64,000 nt of DNA, taken from contig NC_092657.1 in the NCBI RefSeq assembly GCF_032118995.1, positions 1,051,891 through 1,115,890 on the forward strand, read 5' to 3'. A program made the position numbers and the translations under genes. Shown piece after piece: positions 22,501 through 34,500 of the stretch; position 1 is the stretch's first letter; every line of letters starts with the position of its first letter. The notes beneath the pieces were generated by a model, which worked only from the letters and a program-made list of their open reading frames with translations, was not told the origin of the DNA and did not search any database. Origin of the DNA: Asterias amurensis. Its lineage: Eukaryota; Echinodermata; Asteroidea; Forcipulatida; Asteriidae.

Positions 22501-25500
22501 GGCTCTGTTTCCTTACTAACTCAGACTCATCTTTGAAGCACATTGACAGATTAGAGATATGACAATCTACAACGCTGGGATATCTAGAAACAACAGATAC
22601 AAAATGAACATTTATCCAGGGCTGCTGCGGCACTCGAAAGTTTTTTTTTAAAAAGTAATATCAACCTCCACCCTCACTCATACCCCTGGGTGAAGAGAAG
22701 CAATGATAGTTAAAAAGTGTTAGGATCGGGACTTAGACTGGACTACTACTTTAGCTTATAGGATCGTAATAACTGTACTGCCGCGGAGTCAGTTCTGAAT
22801 TGTAGCCCCACCTTGAAGTGGCCGTCCGGCCTTTTAGTTGGTCCTCATAAAAAAACTAAAAACTAAAAATAATGCACCCACCTGATGCATAAATCACACA
22901 TGATAACAGCAACGTTATTCCTGACCGCTGGATTAGTGGATGTCTCCAGCTCACGCGACAACGCAGCGATACACTGCTTGGCTAGAGTCTCATGAACCAG
23001 GCACAGCTTGCCTAGGGTGATGAAGACATGAGCACGGACCGTGTCTGAGAGAACAGTGTTACCGAACTGGGAGAGGGGAGGCTGAGTCTGGGAGGAGATC
23101 ATGGCTTGCGATCCGGGGAAGGAATCACCTGTTGGAAAATAATAAATAAATAATTTTTGGTTGCACAAGAAAAATTTACTAAAAAATTTCAACTTGCGAA
23201 CCTCTGGACTAAAGTTTATGATACAACCTAGAAAGTGGCAACAGAGGGATAACATTATAGGGGATGCAACTTTTATATATCAATTAATAAACCAGAAAAG
23301 AAACTGATGGCTGGATAAACTTAAAAATAATTTTGGGCTGAACAAAGAGAACTTGACCAGAGCGGGATTCGAACCTGCGACCTCCTGATGAACATGCCGT
23401 TGCTCTACCAACTGAGCTATCTAGCCCAGACACAATATAGCATGCCTGATACTTCACAGAGGCACAAAAACAATTTATGCCCCCTGGTCATTGCCTTGGT
23501 GCCCTTGTAATGCTCCAGTCAAAATTTCCTCAAAAGGTGCCCTTTACAAATAAAAAATTCCTTGTTTCCCTTGCCTTTTCAAAACGAAGCACACAGGCCT
23601 AATAAAGTAAATAAAGATACACAATATGAAGAATAAAAACCATTAAATAATTTCTTTACCTTCCAATTTGGTCGGACCGGCCAGCAGAGACTGTACCAGC
23701 ATAAACATCCTACGAGACATCCTCGCCGGGCAGAGACACGCCACCTCACCCAGTACCCCTAAGTATCTCACTAAGGTGCTCTCACAGATCGCCATCTGGG
23801 ACGATCCATCCTCAAGGACCATCCTAGACAGGTACACGCTGCATCTCTGAAGAAGCTCATCTGTTATTGAACTCATGAGGGCGCTGTTCTTGTCGGTGGT
23901 GCCGTCGACTGAGATACATAACTGTGAAAAACGATACAATTTGATGTTTGACTCTTTCCAATTGAAGGGCACTGTAAGTTTCCTCTGGTAAGGGGCACTA
24001 GGGTGAGGAAATTGTTAATTTGTAATGAAACCTTGCAAACGGCACCACAACAAAAGCACCATGACAATCGCTGTGGGTGCCTCAGCTTGATCCAAGACCA
24101 CAAACTGTACAATCCCCAAATGTATGCATGAAAGTGGAGACCCATTACAAATTGAGTGGGGGCAGAGGCCAGGAGTTGGGTGAGGATAATAACCTTATTA
24201 AGTGTCGATATCATAGAGCTGCTCAGCTCTGGTGAAGAATCAAACGCCATCAATTTTCCCTTAAGATCCCCGATCATCTCTTGTCTAGTGTCGTCATCAA
24301 AGCGCCCAGCCAGACTCCCCATCACAGACATGACTCGCTGCAGGGTGGTGAGTAGTACGGATGCATCGGCCGACTTGTAACGACTCCAGGCTTGTGTGAT
24401 GACCTTTGGGTCAAAGGTTGGGCAGCAGGGTGCGACCTCAGCGAGTAGGAGCCAAGCAGCCTAATAAACAAATTGCATAACAAACATTTCAGACTGGTTT
24501 CAAAAAGCAAAAATTTACGGCCTGACGTTTCTCGAAGGCTAAAAAAATATTGATGACTCAAAAGTTTCTAAAAGATGTAAGTGTTTTACAAAACAGGAAA
24601 ATAACAACCTTTTCAGACAGTCGCTCCAGAGTTGTGCCGAACCAAATTCTGACATAAGTACATGAAAAGTTTGACGTCTGAAACAGTTAGGAGCGACTGG
24701 ACGCGCAAGAAGTAGAAAGATCGATTATTGCAGTCGGTCAAAACTACTAGAGTCGCTCCTAATCTATTTGGTTCAGCACGACTCTGGCGCCTAGCTCAAA
24801 CGGGTGTTACTCAACTTTTCAACGATCATTTTGGGAACAGATAATACAAATAACCATACATTGCTCCAATAATAATGTTTCCTACCTGGTTGTTGTCATG
24901 GTTGATATGAGAAGTCACAGCTCGGACCAGACTGTTGGAGAGAGCTTTCTGCTTGGCCCACAATGAACAAGCTTTCTGGAGATAGCGTCTACAGAAACAT
25001 AGAAACAATAAACTCCTTTGATTTAGAAGCTTGGTCAGTCATTGCACTTGACTCACGTTCCAGCAACTTGGTAAAGAAAAAAGGAACTTCTCTGCACAAA
25101 ATTTGTTTAAGTGTGTTTTAGAGTTCTGTTGCACTCAAAACAAGCATCAAGACGTCATCAGAAATGAAGCAAAATGTAATGCCTGTTCTCAAGCGATTTT
25201 GTGAACCATTGCATGGTGCTATGTTTTAAGGAATAAGTCTCATTCTTGAAGCTTCAAAATATCTTACAGGAAAATACTGAATGTTGAAGCGCCTTGCGCA
25301 TCACTGAGTGACGAATATGAGTGCTATATAAGAAACCACTGGTGCTGTATGTGAACCATGAATGCCTTCCCTTTGTCCAGGAGTATAAGAAATGCGCAGT
25401 AGGGGAGCACAATTATGTCACATGGATTTGAAAATTATTTGGGAAGAAGTGGGAGAATACTTGAGATGTATAAAACAACAGCTTACCTCAAGTCTCCTGA

Positions 25501-28500
25501 ACCGTCTTGGCTCAAAATCCCCAGCAGATTCCATGACAAACGTGATGCATCATCGTCACCATGGTTACGAGCAGTGATGCTGTCCAATAGAATCTCTTTA
25601 AGAAGCTATTTAGAGAAAAACCATAACAACAATAGATCAATATTCACAATACATGAAAAGCAAAAGAATTCAAGGCAAACAGCTAAAAATAATTTTTTTT
25701 TTTAAATAAATGAATTCACTTACCTGAAGGCATTTTTCTTGAGCTGAAACTTCACGATCAAGGACACCAGGTAGGATGCTCTGAAGCCAAACTCTAGAGG
25801 GAGAAAAACACCAAAAGAAATTATTACTGATAACAGCTGGACATTATCTTTAAGTTTGTCACAAAGTAACAGCACAAGTATTGTGCTTTCGGAATTACAC
25901 ACACTTTTCTTTGCTTAGCAAGTGTTTTTGCGTAATACAGGCTTAATTAAATTCTGGCACGATGGTTAAGTCATCTGGGTGTGGTTTCAAATACCGATTA
26001 TAACACCTGTGTCCTTGAGCAAGATGCTTTACTAATTTGTTGATTTTTTTTTTAATTCTAAAGGTCTTCTTTTACCCCAGTAGAGTAGCTAGAGCCAGGT
26101 AAAATTAGACAATTTAACAGATTTTGCAGTTGTTTTTTTATAGATACTTTGCTATAATGTTATTAAAGGTAGATAGATAGAAGCTTCTGATGACAAATTT
26201 GTCAAACTTCTTACTTTTGGAGGGGTACGCAAGTCTTCTTTTCTCCAAGTAGAGTAGTGAGTGAAGCCACTGCCTGTTTGCGGACAGACAGAGCTGGATC
26301 AAGACATGCATCGTGAAGAACTTGAAGCTCCTTGATGGTAATCGTGCTTCCTTCAAGACGTAGGATGTTCTCTAAGGCCTGAGAGGGGGAGATTGAAGGA
26401 GAGGGAAGAAATAAGAAAAACGTTAGTAAGAGGGGTGTCTTTTGGACTGTATTTTTTAATGTTCAGCTAATTCTGACATCTTTTACCAAATCCTGGCAAA
26501 AACCTTGACGTCATGACAGTGGCACGTTTCCATCTGAAGAAAATGTCAACATTCCAAGAGATATAATAATGCTTTTTCTGTGTGCTTTCTGATCTTTCCG
26601 AAGGGAGGGAAAACCAGAGGGCACAGAGAAAACCCTCATGGTATATAGGAGAGAAACAATCCACAACTCTACTTACCTGAAGTGCAGCCTTTCGAACACC
26701 AACTTTTTCATCACGGGCTCGCTTCTGAAGCATACAAATTATATTTCTGCCCACAGTTTCAGCTTTAAATGCAAGAAAAAAAAATAACAAAAAATAAGGA
26801 AACAAGACAAGTAAAATGTTTTGGTACAAATATACTGTTACCTAATCATTTTATAAAAAGCAATCTCATTGGATAACTAAAAACATCGTTTAACTTACAA
26901 GAGCTGCCATTGGACATCTCTAAGAGCAATGCTGGAGACCCGCCCATGAGGTTACCGGGTGTGGCTCCATCTTGAGCATCTTCTGCCTCTCCACTCCTCG
27001 AATCGGCGGTGGGCTCAGGCTGATTGTCTTGGTTGTTACACTCTGGGGTTGCAGGACAACTCTGTGCAAAATAACAAAATAACAATTCAACAAATTGTGA
27101 AGCGGTCAAGCAAAATGAATAGTTTTTTTGACCCCGGTAGTTTTGTCTATTTTTGTTCATATGAAAAGAACATAATTCATGCTCAAATACTGATAAACGC
27201 CACGTATATACTTTTAATCTGGTTAGAAAGTTGTAAAAGTAAAAACACAAAGAGATACCAGAGAATGAAATTGAAAAAAATAAGTTTAAAGTGGAGTTGT
27301 TTATTGAACATTACAAAGGCACATTTTCTTTCAAAAATAATTTTAATCTCTTGTGGATGTTAGTTAACATTATTCCAATTGTAATAATAAAAACCACAAA
27401 GGGGGCAATTACAAATCTATTTTGGGTTGAGCAAAGGAAAATTTATTAGAATAAATAAATTAAAAATGTAAAAAACTATTTTACTGATTAATTTGTACCT
27501 GTGGATTTGCAGCAGTCAGTGTGTTCAGGAGAGGAACTGGGGTGGTTCCAGACGAGGGAGAGAAGAATAAAGCATTGAGAGCTTGTTGGATGGATGGGTC
27601 TGTCGAGGTTGTGAAGTCAGCGAAGCAAGTAAGAGCTTTAGCACGTACCCTGAATCAAAATAAGAAAATATACGCCTCTAGAGTTAAGCAGTGTTTAAGA
27701 TTCAGAAACAGAATTAGGAAATGCCCCTGACATTTCTGTCCAACAGTCAGCGAAGTAAGAGCTTTTAAAAGCACGTACCCTGAATCAAGATTAGAAAATA
27801 TATTTCTCCCAGATTAAAATCAGAAACAGAAATGCTGTTTACACTTGTCATTCTAAAAAGAGCTGTCCTGCTAGTGGATCGGAGGGTCTTCTCATTATAA
27901 ACTTCACTACTGCGGGCGAGTTCTAAATTGGTCTCATTGTTTAAACTAGCTTGCTGTAGTCATCGTCAGGAGACTGAAAAAAAGAACCAGCTTATGTAGG
28001 TGCCCTGTTGATTGGTGTGAGTTAACATTTGTTCCCATCAAGGTTGCATCCTTACTTTACAGCAAAGGTTGTAAAAAAAGAAACCAGCTTACGTTGGTGC
28101 CCTGTCAGAGCAGCGAGACAGCAGCAGTTGCGTCAAGAAGGTAGGTGATAAGAACTGCTGTTGACTGCCTGCAGGAGCTGCTGCAGTTGCTCCTGCAGTT
28201 GCTGCTGCTGCAGCATCTTGCTGGTCTTGAGGTGACTCCAGTAGAACTGCAACTACCTCTAGAGCAAACACTCGGTGACCAATCTGTGTAGGAATAATGA
28301 TTAATACTTAACACAGAAAAAGTACAACACAAATATTTTTTACGAAAACTTTTCGGAACTTACCCCCCCCCCCCCCCAAATAAAAAAAAAGAAATAAAAA
28401 AAAAGGAAACGCAGTTAGACTGTTACATGGTTTTCAAACACTTCATACAATAATGTCAGATTTGATAAAATATGTAAGTTAAGTCTTGATTTCTGGTGCT

Positions 28501-31500
28501 TGAAGAGTGACACAAGCAGTTGGTCAGGAAGCTTTCCAAAGTTGGCTTCTGATCTTATTACAGTTGAAATACAGAGGAATTTATGAAAAGAAATAGTTTT
28601 TCCAAACTATTTTGATGAAATTTTTACTTGACCAAAAGTAGTAAGTGTCAACAAAAACAAGAGGAAGATTTCATAAAAAGTTCTTACCTTAACATTCCGT
28701 GAATATTTGTACAGCCATTCGATAAACTTAGCTCGATGGTTGATCGGCATGAAAGTCAAGATGAGAGCTACAGTCTCGGCTGTCTTTGCCCGGTATTCGG
28801 CCTTGTCAGGGACTTTAACGCAGAGGTGCTGTAGGAGCAGACGTAGACTTGGTATGGCTTCGTCTTCAAGATCATTCTTCATACGTCTACATGGAGTTAA
28901 TACAATAAAATCTCATTGTTAATTTTTTGTTTGTGTTCAAGTTTGCCCCAAACAAGGCTAAAACCACTCTTGGTATGGGGCTACTAGAAGAACATTTCTT
29001 TAATGTGAAAAGAACTTGAGGGAGCTGAAGGTAGGAATTGCTATTCCTATTAAAACAGTCTAGAGTGTATGATGGAGGGAAACATGCACCAGACAAAGAG
29101 TTCCAAAGAGACAAGCCATACTTACTTGATGAAAGCAATTGTATTAGACTTTATAATCTGTATTGTCCTTGGGATGGTTGCCATGGCAACGTTTCCATTC
29201 TCTCCAATCAGCATCAAGATGTTAGGCATTAGATGTTTCAAAACCTGCAAAATTTAAAGACACAATAAAACAAAACTTAAAGACACAATAAAGAAAGCAC
29301 CAACAAATATATTAATGAGGTAATTTGCAGGGCTGTATGCTTCGTTTTTGAAAGGGCAAGGGCACCAAGGCATTTTCTTCTTGGTAAAGGGCACCCTATG
29401 ATGAAATTGCAAATTTCTACTGGAGCATTTCAAGGGCACCAAGACAATGACCATGGGACACAGAGGCAATCGCCTTCGTTGCCTCCGTGAAGTATCAGGC
29501 CTGAATTTGTTTGCTTCAGGGTGATGTGAAAGGCAAGGTTTCAGGAGGGTGCTATGGCAAAATGTTATTTGATTGGCAGAAAATAAACTACATGTAAAGG
29601 TATTTTGTGGCGTGTCCTAGCCGAGTGGTCTAGTGCACTAGACTTAAATTCTTGTGGCTAAGTCATCAGGATTTGGGTTTGAATCTCGTTCATGACACTT
29701 GTGTCCTTTAGCAAGAGAGGCTTTACTATAAATGTATCTGGTGCACTAGACTCAAGTTCTGATGGCTACGTCATCTGGGGTCGATTTCACTAAAAACTTA
29801 AGGCTAGTCCTAAGTTAGGACGAGTAACTCGTTCCAACTAATCTTAACACTTTGAGAAATCCACCCCATGGGTACTGGATCGAATCCTGGTCATGACATT
29901 TGTGTCCTTGGGCAAGAGGTCTTAAAGACAGTGGACACTATTAGTAATTACTCAAAATATTATTGGCATAAAACCTTGCTTGGTAACGAGTAATGGGGAG
30001 AGGTTGTCAGTATAAAACAATGTGAGAAACGGCTCCCTCTGAAGTGCCATAGTTTTCGAGAAAGAAGTAATTTTCCACAAATTTGATTTTGAGACCTTAG
30101 ATTTAGAACTTGTGAGGTCTCGAAATCAAGCATCTGAAAGCACACAACTTCGTGTGACAAGGGTGTTTTTTCTTTCATTATTATCTCGCAACTTCGACGA
30201 CCAATTGAGCTCAAATTTTCATAGGTTTGTTATTTTATGCATATGTTGAGATACACCAAGTGAGGAGAAGACTAGTCTTTGACAATTACCAATAGTGTCC
30301 CGTGTCTTTAAGAGGGAAAACGAATCTAATCTGAATCTTACCAATGTGAACATATCGGTGACATGGCCATGAGATGTTGAACACAATGCTGCTAGGCCGA
30401 GATAGGACAGATGTCCTACTGAAGAACATGCTTCTGGGTTTCTGTCGAGGAACAAACAAAGTTTAGAGTTTCTTGAAAGCAGTTGTAATGAATGTTTTCT
30501 TGACACAAAGCTAAAATCCAAGCAAAGTTTCAGGCTACAAAAAGAGCAAAATAAAGTTTGTGGTTTTTACCCCTACACCAGGGATGAAGAGTATAATTTT
30601 TGGTTTGTACCCATACACCAATGTGTGTTAAAGGAACAGTACAGAATTGGTAAGAAACAAAATCTAAAGATAACAAATTTACATAAAACTTACACGGCCT
30701 AATGATGATGATAGTTGAAAACATCCCTTGAAATATTTCTGTCTGAAATTTCATATTTTGATGAGAAATCCAGTCTGTTCTGGGTGAAAAGGTCTGTAGA
30801 GTGCCATGCAGGATTATCAAGAAACTTTTTTTTCAAATTTAATAAAAAACTCACAATTTAGAGTCGAAGATCTCAACTTCTGTCTGGTCACCGATGACCC
30901 GGGTCAACTCTGACATCACCTGCATTGCATGCTGGGTAGACTGCTCGGCATCCTTGAAGGATGAGGCTCGAAGCAGGTGAATGAAGTCCTAAAGAAAAGG
31001 GGGGCGGGAAATAAATAATCATAATTCAAATCCCCTTTATGATCACCTGGCTGCTGCTTCCGAGGTTGTATCATAAACTTGGGTGTGACAGGCTATACAG
31101 CAGCTAACGGTATTATGGCTTCTGACGGACACCCCGAAAAAAGATATTAACATTATAATAGGGTGACTGTCTACACATGGCTTGCTATCTCAATGGGTAG
31201 AGCGCCAGCACACTAAACTGGAGATAGATAGTTCAAATCCCGCTCAAGTCAGTTTGTCTTTGATCAACCCCAACTCAAAATAATTTACTTTTAAAAGAGT
31301 GGCATGAAAAAGCAAGTTCGAGTGCGCACATTTAGTCCACCAGTGGTCGACCACAGACTAGCAACGCACATGCGCAGTGACGTACTCACCCGAAAGACTC
31401 GTTTGGTAGTCTAGTCTAGGCCTGGGCGAATTATTCGAATATCCGGTTAATGGCGAATAGGTTTTCCTATTCGTAACCGCGAATGCCTTTTTTTTTCTTA

Positions 31501-34500
31501 TCCGGATATCCGCATAGGGCGCGAATACCTATTTACAAACTGGATAATTCTGTAATTACAACCGAGTAACCGGATATTCTTTAATATCCGAATATCCGCG
31601 GACGTCGGCGACAACTGATATGAATGTTTTGTCTGAATCCTTATGAAACTTCTCTTAAGACAGCACAAAACAGCATAAATTAAGTATTTAACTATGCTCA
31701 CCTCCGTGAAGAGTTAAAACAATGACATTTCTGACGTAATTTGTTCAAAGATTACAAAAGTTTTCCTTCACGTAGAGTCAATCACGATCAAAAGAAAAAG
31801 CAAATCACCATCTTTAAATCAGATCTGGTCATTTTTATGAATGAACCGAGTGACACTGTCTAAAACTAATATCAATCCGCCCATAAGATCTCATTCACAA
31901 ACGAACAAAATTTTTTTTATAGCGCCCTCTAGCAGCGAAAAAACTATTCGAATATCCGGTTAATTTCGGAGAGTTGGCCAGCGGTATCCGAATAACAAAA
32001 TTTCACTATTCGCCCAGCACTAGTCTAGTCAACCTTCCACCTTTTCGCTAAAGTGTCACTGGTTCCCTTCTGCGCTTAGCACATGTTAGAATGGAACGTG
32101 CTGATGAGACCAGTGAAGAAACCATGGGCTCGAGGCTGGTTCCAAATGGTCGACCACAGTAGTCAACCAATGGTCGACCAGCCTGGGTTCGAGTCAAAAT
32201 GGTTAACCATTGTGCACACTCGAACTTGCTCCAAGTGTGGTGCTATACGCTAACTTGTACATGGCCAGGGGTCTATTTCACAAATAGTTAGGAGATACTA
32301 AACAAGTATGGCTAGTCCTAAGTTAGGACGAGTAACTCATCCTAACTTGTCCTAGGACGAGTAACTCGTTCTTACTAGAGGTAAGATTAGTCTCAACTCT
32401 TTGTGAAATCCATTCGAGAACTTTACTCTATCTTTGAATTTACCATGAGAGTTCCCATCACTGCCGATTTTATTCTTGTCACTTCTTGAGGAGTCAAGGC
32501 GTTTATTTCATCCTCATTATCTTCGTCCTCATCAAACGGGACGATCGCATCCGTACTTCCTTCTCCATCATCAACACGTCTTGACTTGTTGCCACGGCGA
32601 CCTTGTGATGCCTGACTGCTGGAAGGTGGACCGGATGCATTCCTCTTGCGCTTAGCGGATACTGTGGACAGACATCAAAAAGGATAAATAGCGGCGAGGG
32701 TCTTCATTGATCTGCTCCTACCATAAACTCACCCACTATTTCCATCATACAAAATTTCAGGTTTTACTCAGGTCAAATTTGTTTATCTTGATAAAAGTGT
32801 CGTCATGGTTACAGGCCTAGAATAACACAAAAGCCATGGCCTTTGTTGCCCTGGTGTTTGCCTTGGTGCCCTTTCAAAATTGCCTGATAGCTTTTAAGAT
32901 TTTTCAATTGAAGTGCCCTTTCCAAATTGAAAATGGCCTTGCCCTGGGGTTGTTTTCACAAAGAGTTAGGACTAGTCATATCTGGAGTTAGGACGAGTTA
33001 CTCTTCCTAACTTAGGACTGACCTTAAGTTTTTAATATCTCATAGGACTAGTCCCAACTTTTTGTGAAATCAACTCCTGGTCTTTGCCTTGGTGCCCTTT
33101 CAAAATTGTCCAATGACTTTAAAGATTTTCCAATGGAGTGCCCTTTCCAAGATGAAAATGGCCTTGGACTCTCAAAGATAAAATTACTTGTTTGTTGTTC
33201 TGCTGTTACCATAAACTTACCTACCCACCCACATTATGAAACTACAGGTTTTACTTAAATCCAATTTGAGTAACCTTAAAGTTGTTCTTTTCTTTTACTA
33301 TAATATCTTTAGATTTCAAGGAGCAGGGAATACTTTATACCTGAATCTGGCCACTGCTTCAGTAGGTCAACAGCCTCCTGAAATACCAAGGGATGGAAAA
33401 TCTTGTAGGCGCCGCTACCTGTCAACAAAATAGGAAACATTAATTAGTCTACTGGCAATGATTATTCAAATCATTGAGACCAATTAACAACTCACTCCGT
33501 GGTAGTGAAGTTAATAACAAAGTCCCCTCGATCCACTAAGCTTACGTAGTAGTGAAATAAGCACGACACTTCTTTTCAGAACTGAGAAAAATCTACTCCG
33601 CTGTAGTAGAGAAGTCTCCCGAATTGCTTGGCACTCTGTTTGAGTTTTCTTCCTCCATGGTTTGACTAGTGATTATACAGAAAACAAAGTGAGACATACC
33701 TGGTATTTCATTGAGTACAAAGTAGAGATCGGCAGCCAAGATGGCAGTTTCTCGTTGGATTGCTGAAGATATGACCCTATCCACACCACACATGAAATAA
33801 TGCAGCAAAGCCAGCAGAGAGCGTGGGGATAAACCAGCGTCTGATAGGACACTCCAGAAACCTGGGAAGTACAATAGCACAAGCAGTCAGCAGGATTATT
33901 TATTAATTTCAAGGCTTGGAATTTAGACTGGACCACAAGCAGAGGCCAGTGATGTTAGCAACGAGCCTCTAAACTCATGCTTTGAATTTTGTTCTTGAAG
34001 GGGTACAGCAATTTTCCTGCTGGCAAGGAGCACTTCTTTAGAGGAAACTTCTTTACTGGAACTTAACATAAGGCACCAGGGCCCAATTTCATAGCGCTGC
34101 TTAGCGACAAATTTTGTGCTTACTTTGCGATTACCGATTCATAGCGCTGCTAACTGTAAGCACTTGAAATGGCATGCTAATCTTCCTGTGCTTACCGCAC
34201 AAAAATAAATGACGTCACAATGCAATTCCATGGTAAATGCGCAATATGGCTGCCCAACTTTTCTGCTTACCTGTCAAATGCGCTTGCACCTTAGCAAATT
34301 TTTCTGCGACAGTAAGCACAAAAATGTGCTTACCGTGTAGCAGCGCTATGAAATTGGGCCCGGAGCACACGCACATGACACCAAAGTTCCAATTATGATT
34401 GGTCAATAACTTTAGGGGGTTAGAGCTTTACACATCAGTCAATTCAAAGCCCTGGGGACAGACTACTCCTAGAACTATGAGGTTTGCTTTCCTCTTCAGG

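Noticed and set aside
23354-23427. tRNA gene on the minus strand with good A and B boxes
   Set aside because: The acceptor stem does not pair and the SINE tail CTTTGTTCAGCCC follows directly. Several decayed relatives occur in the window.
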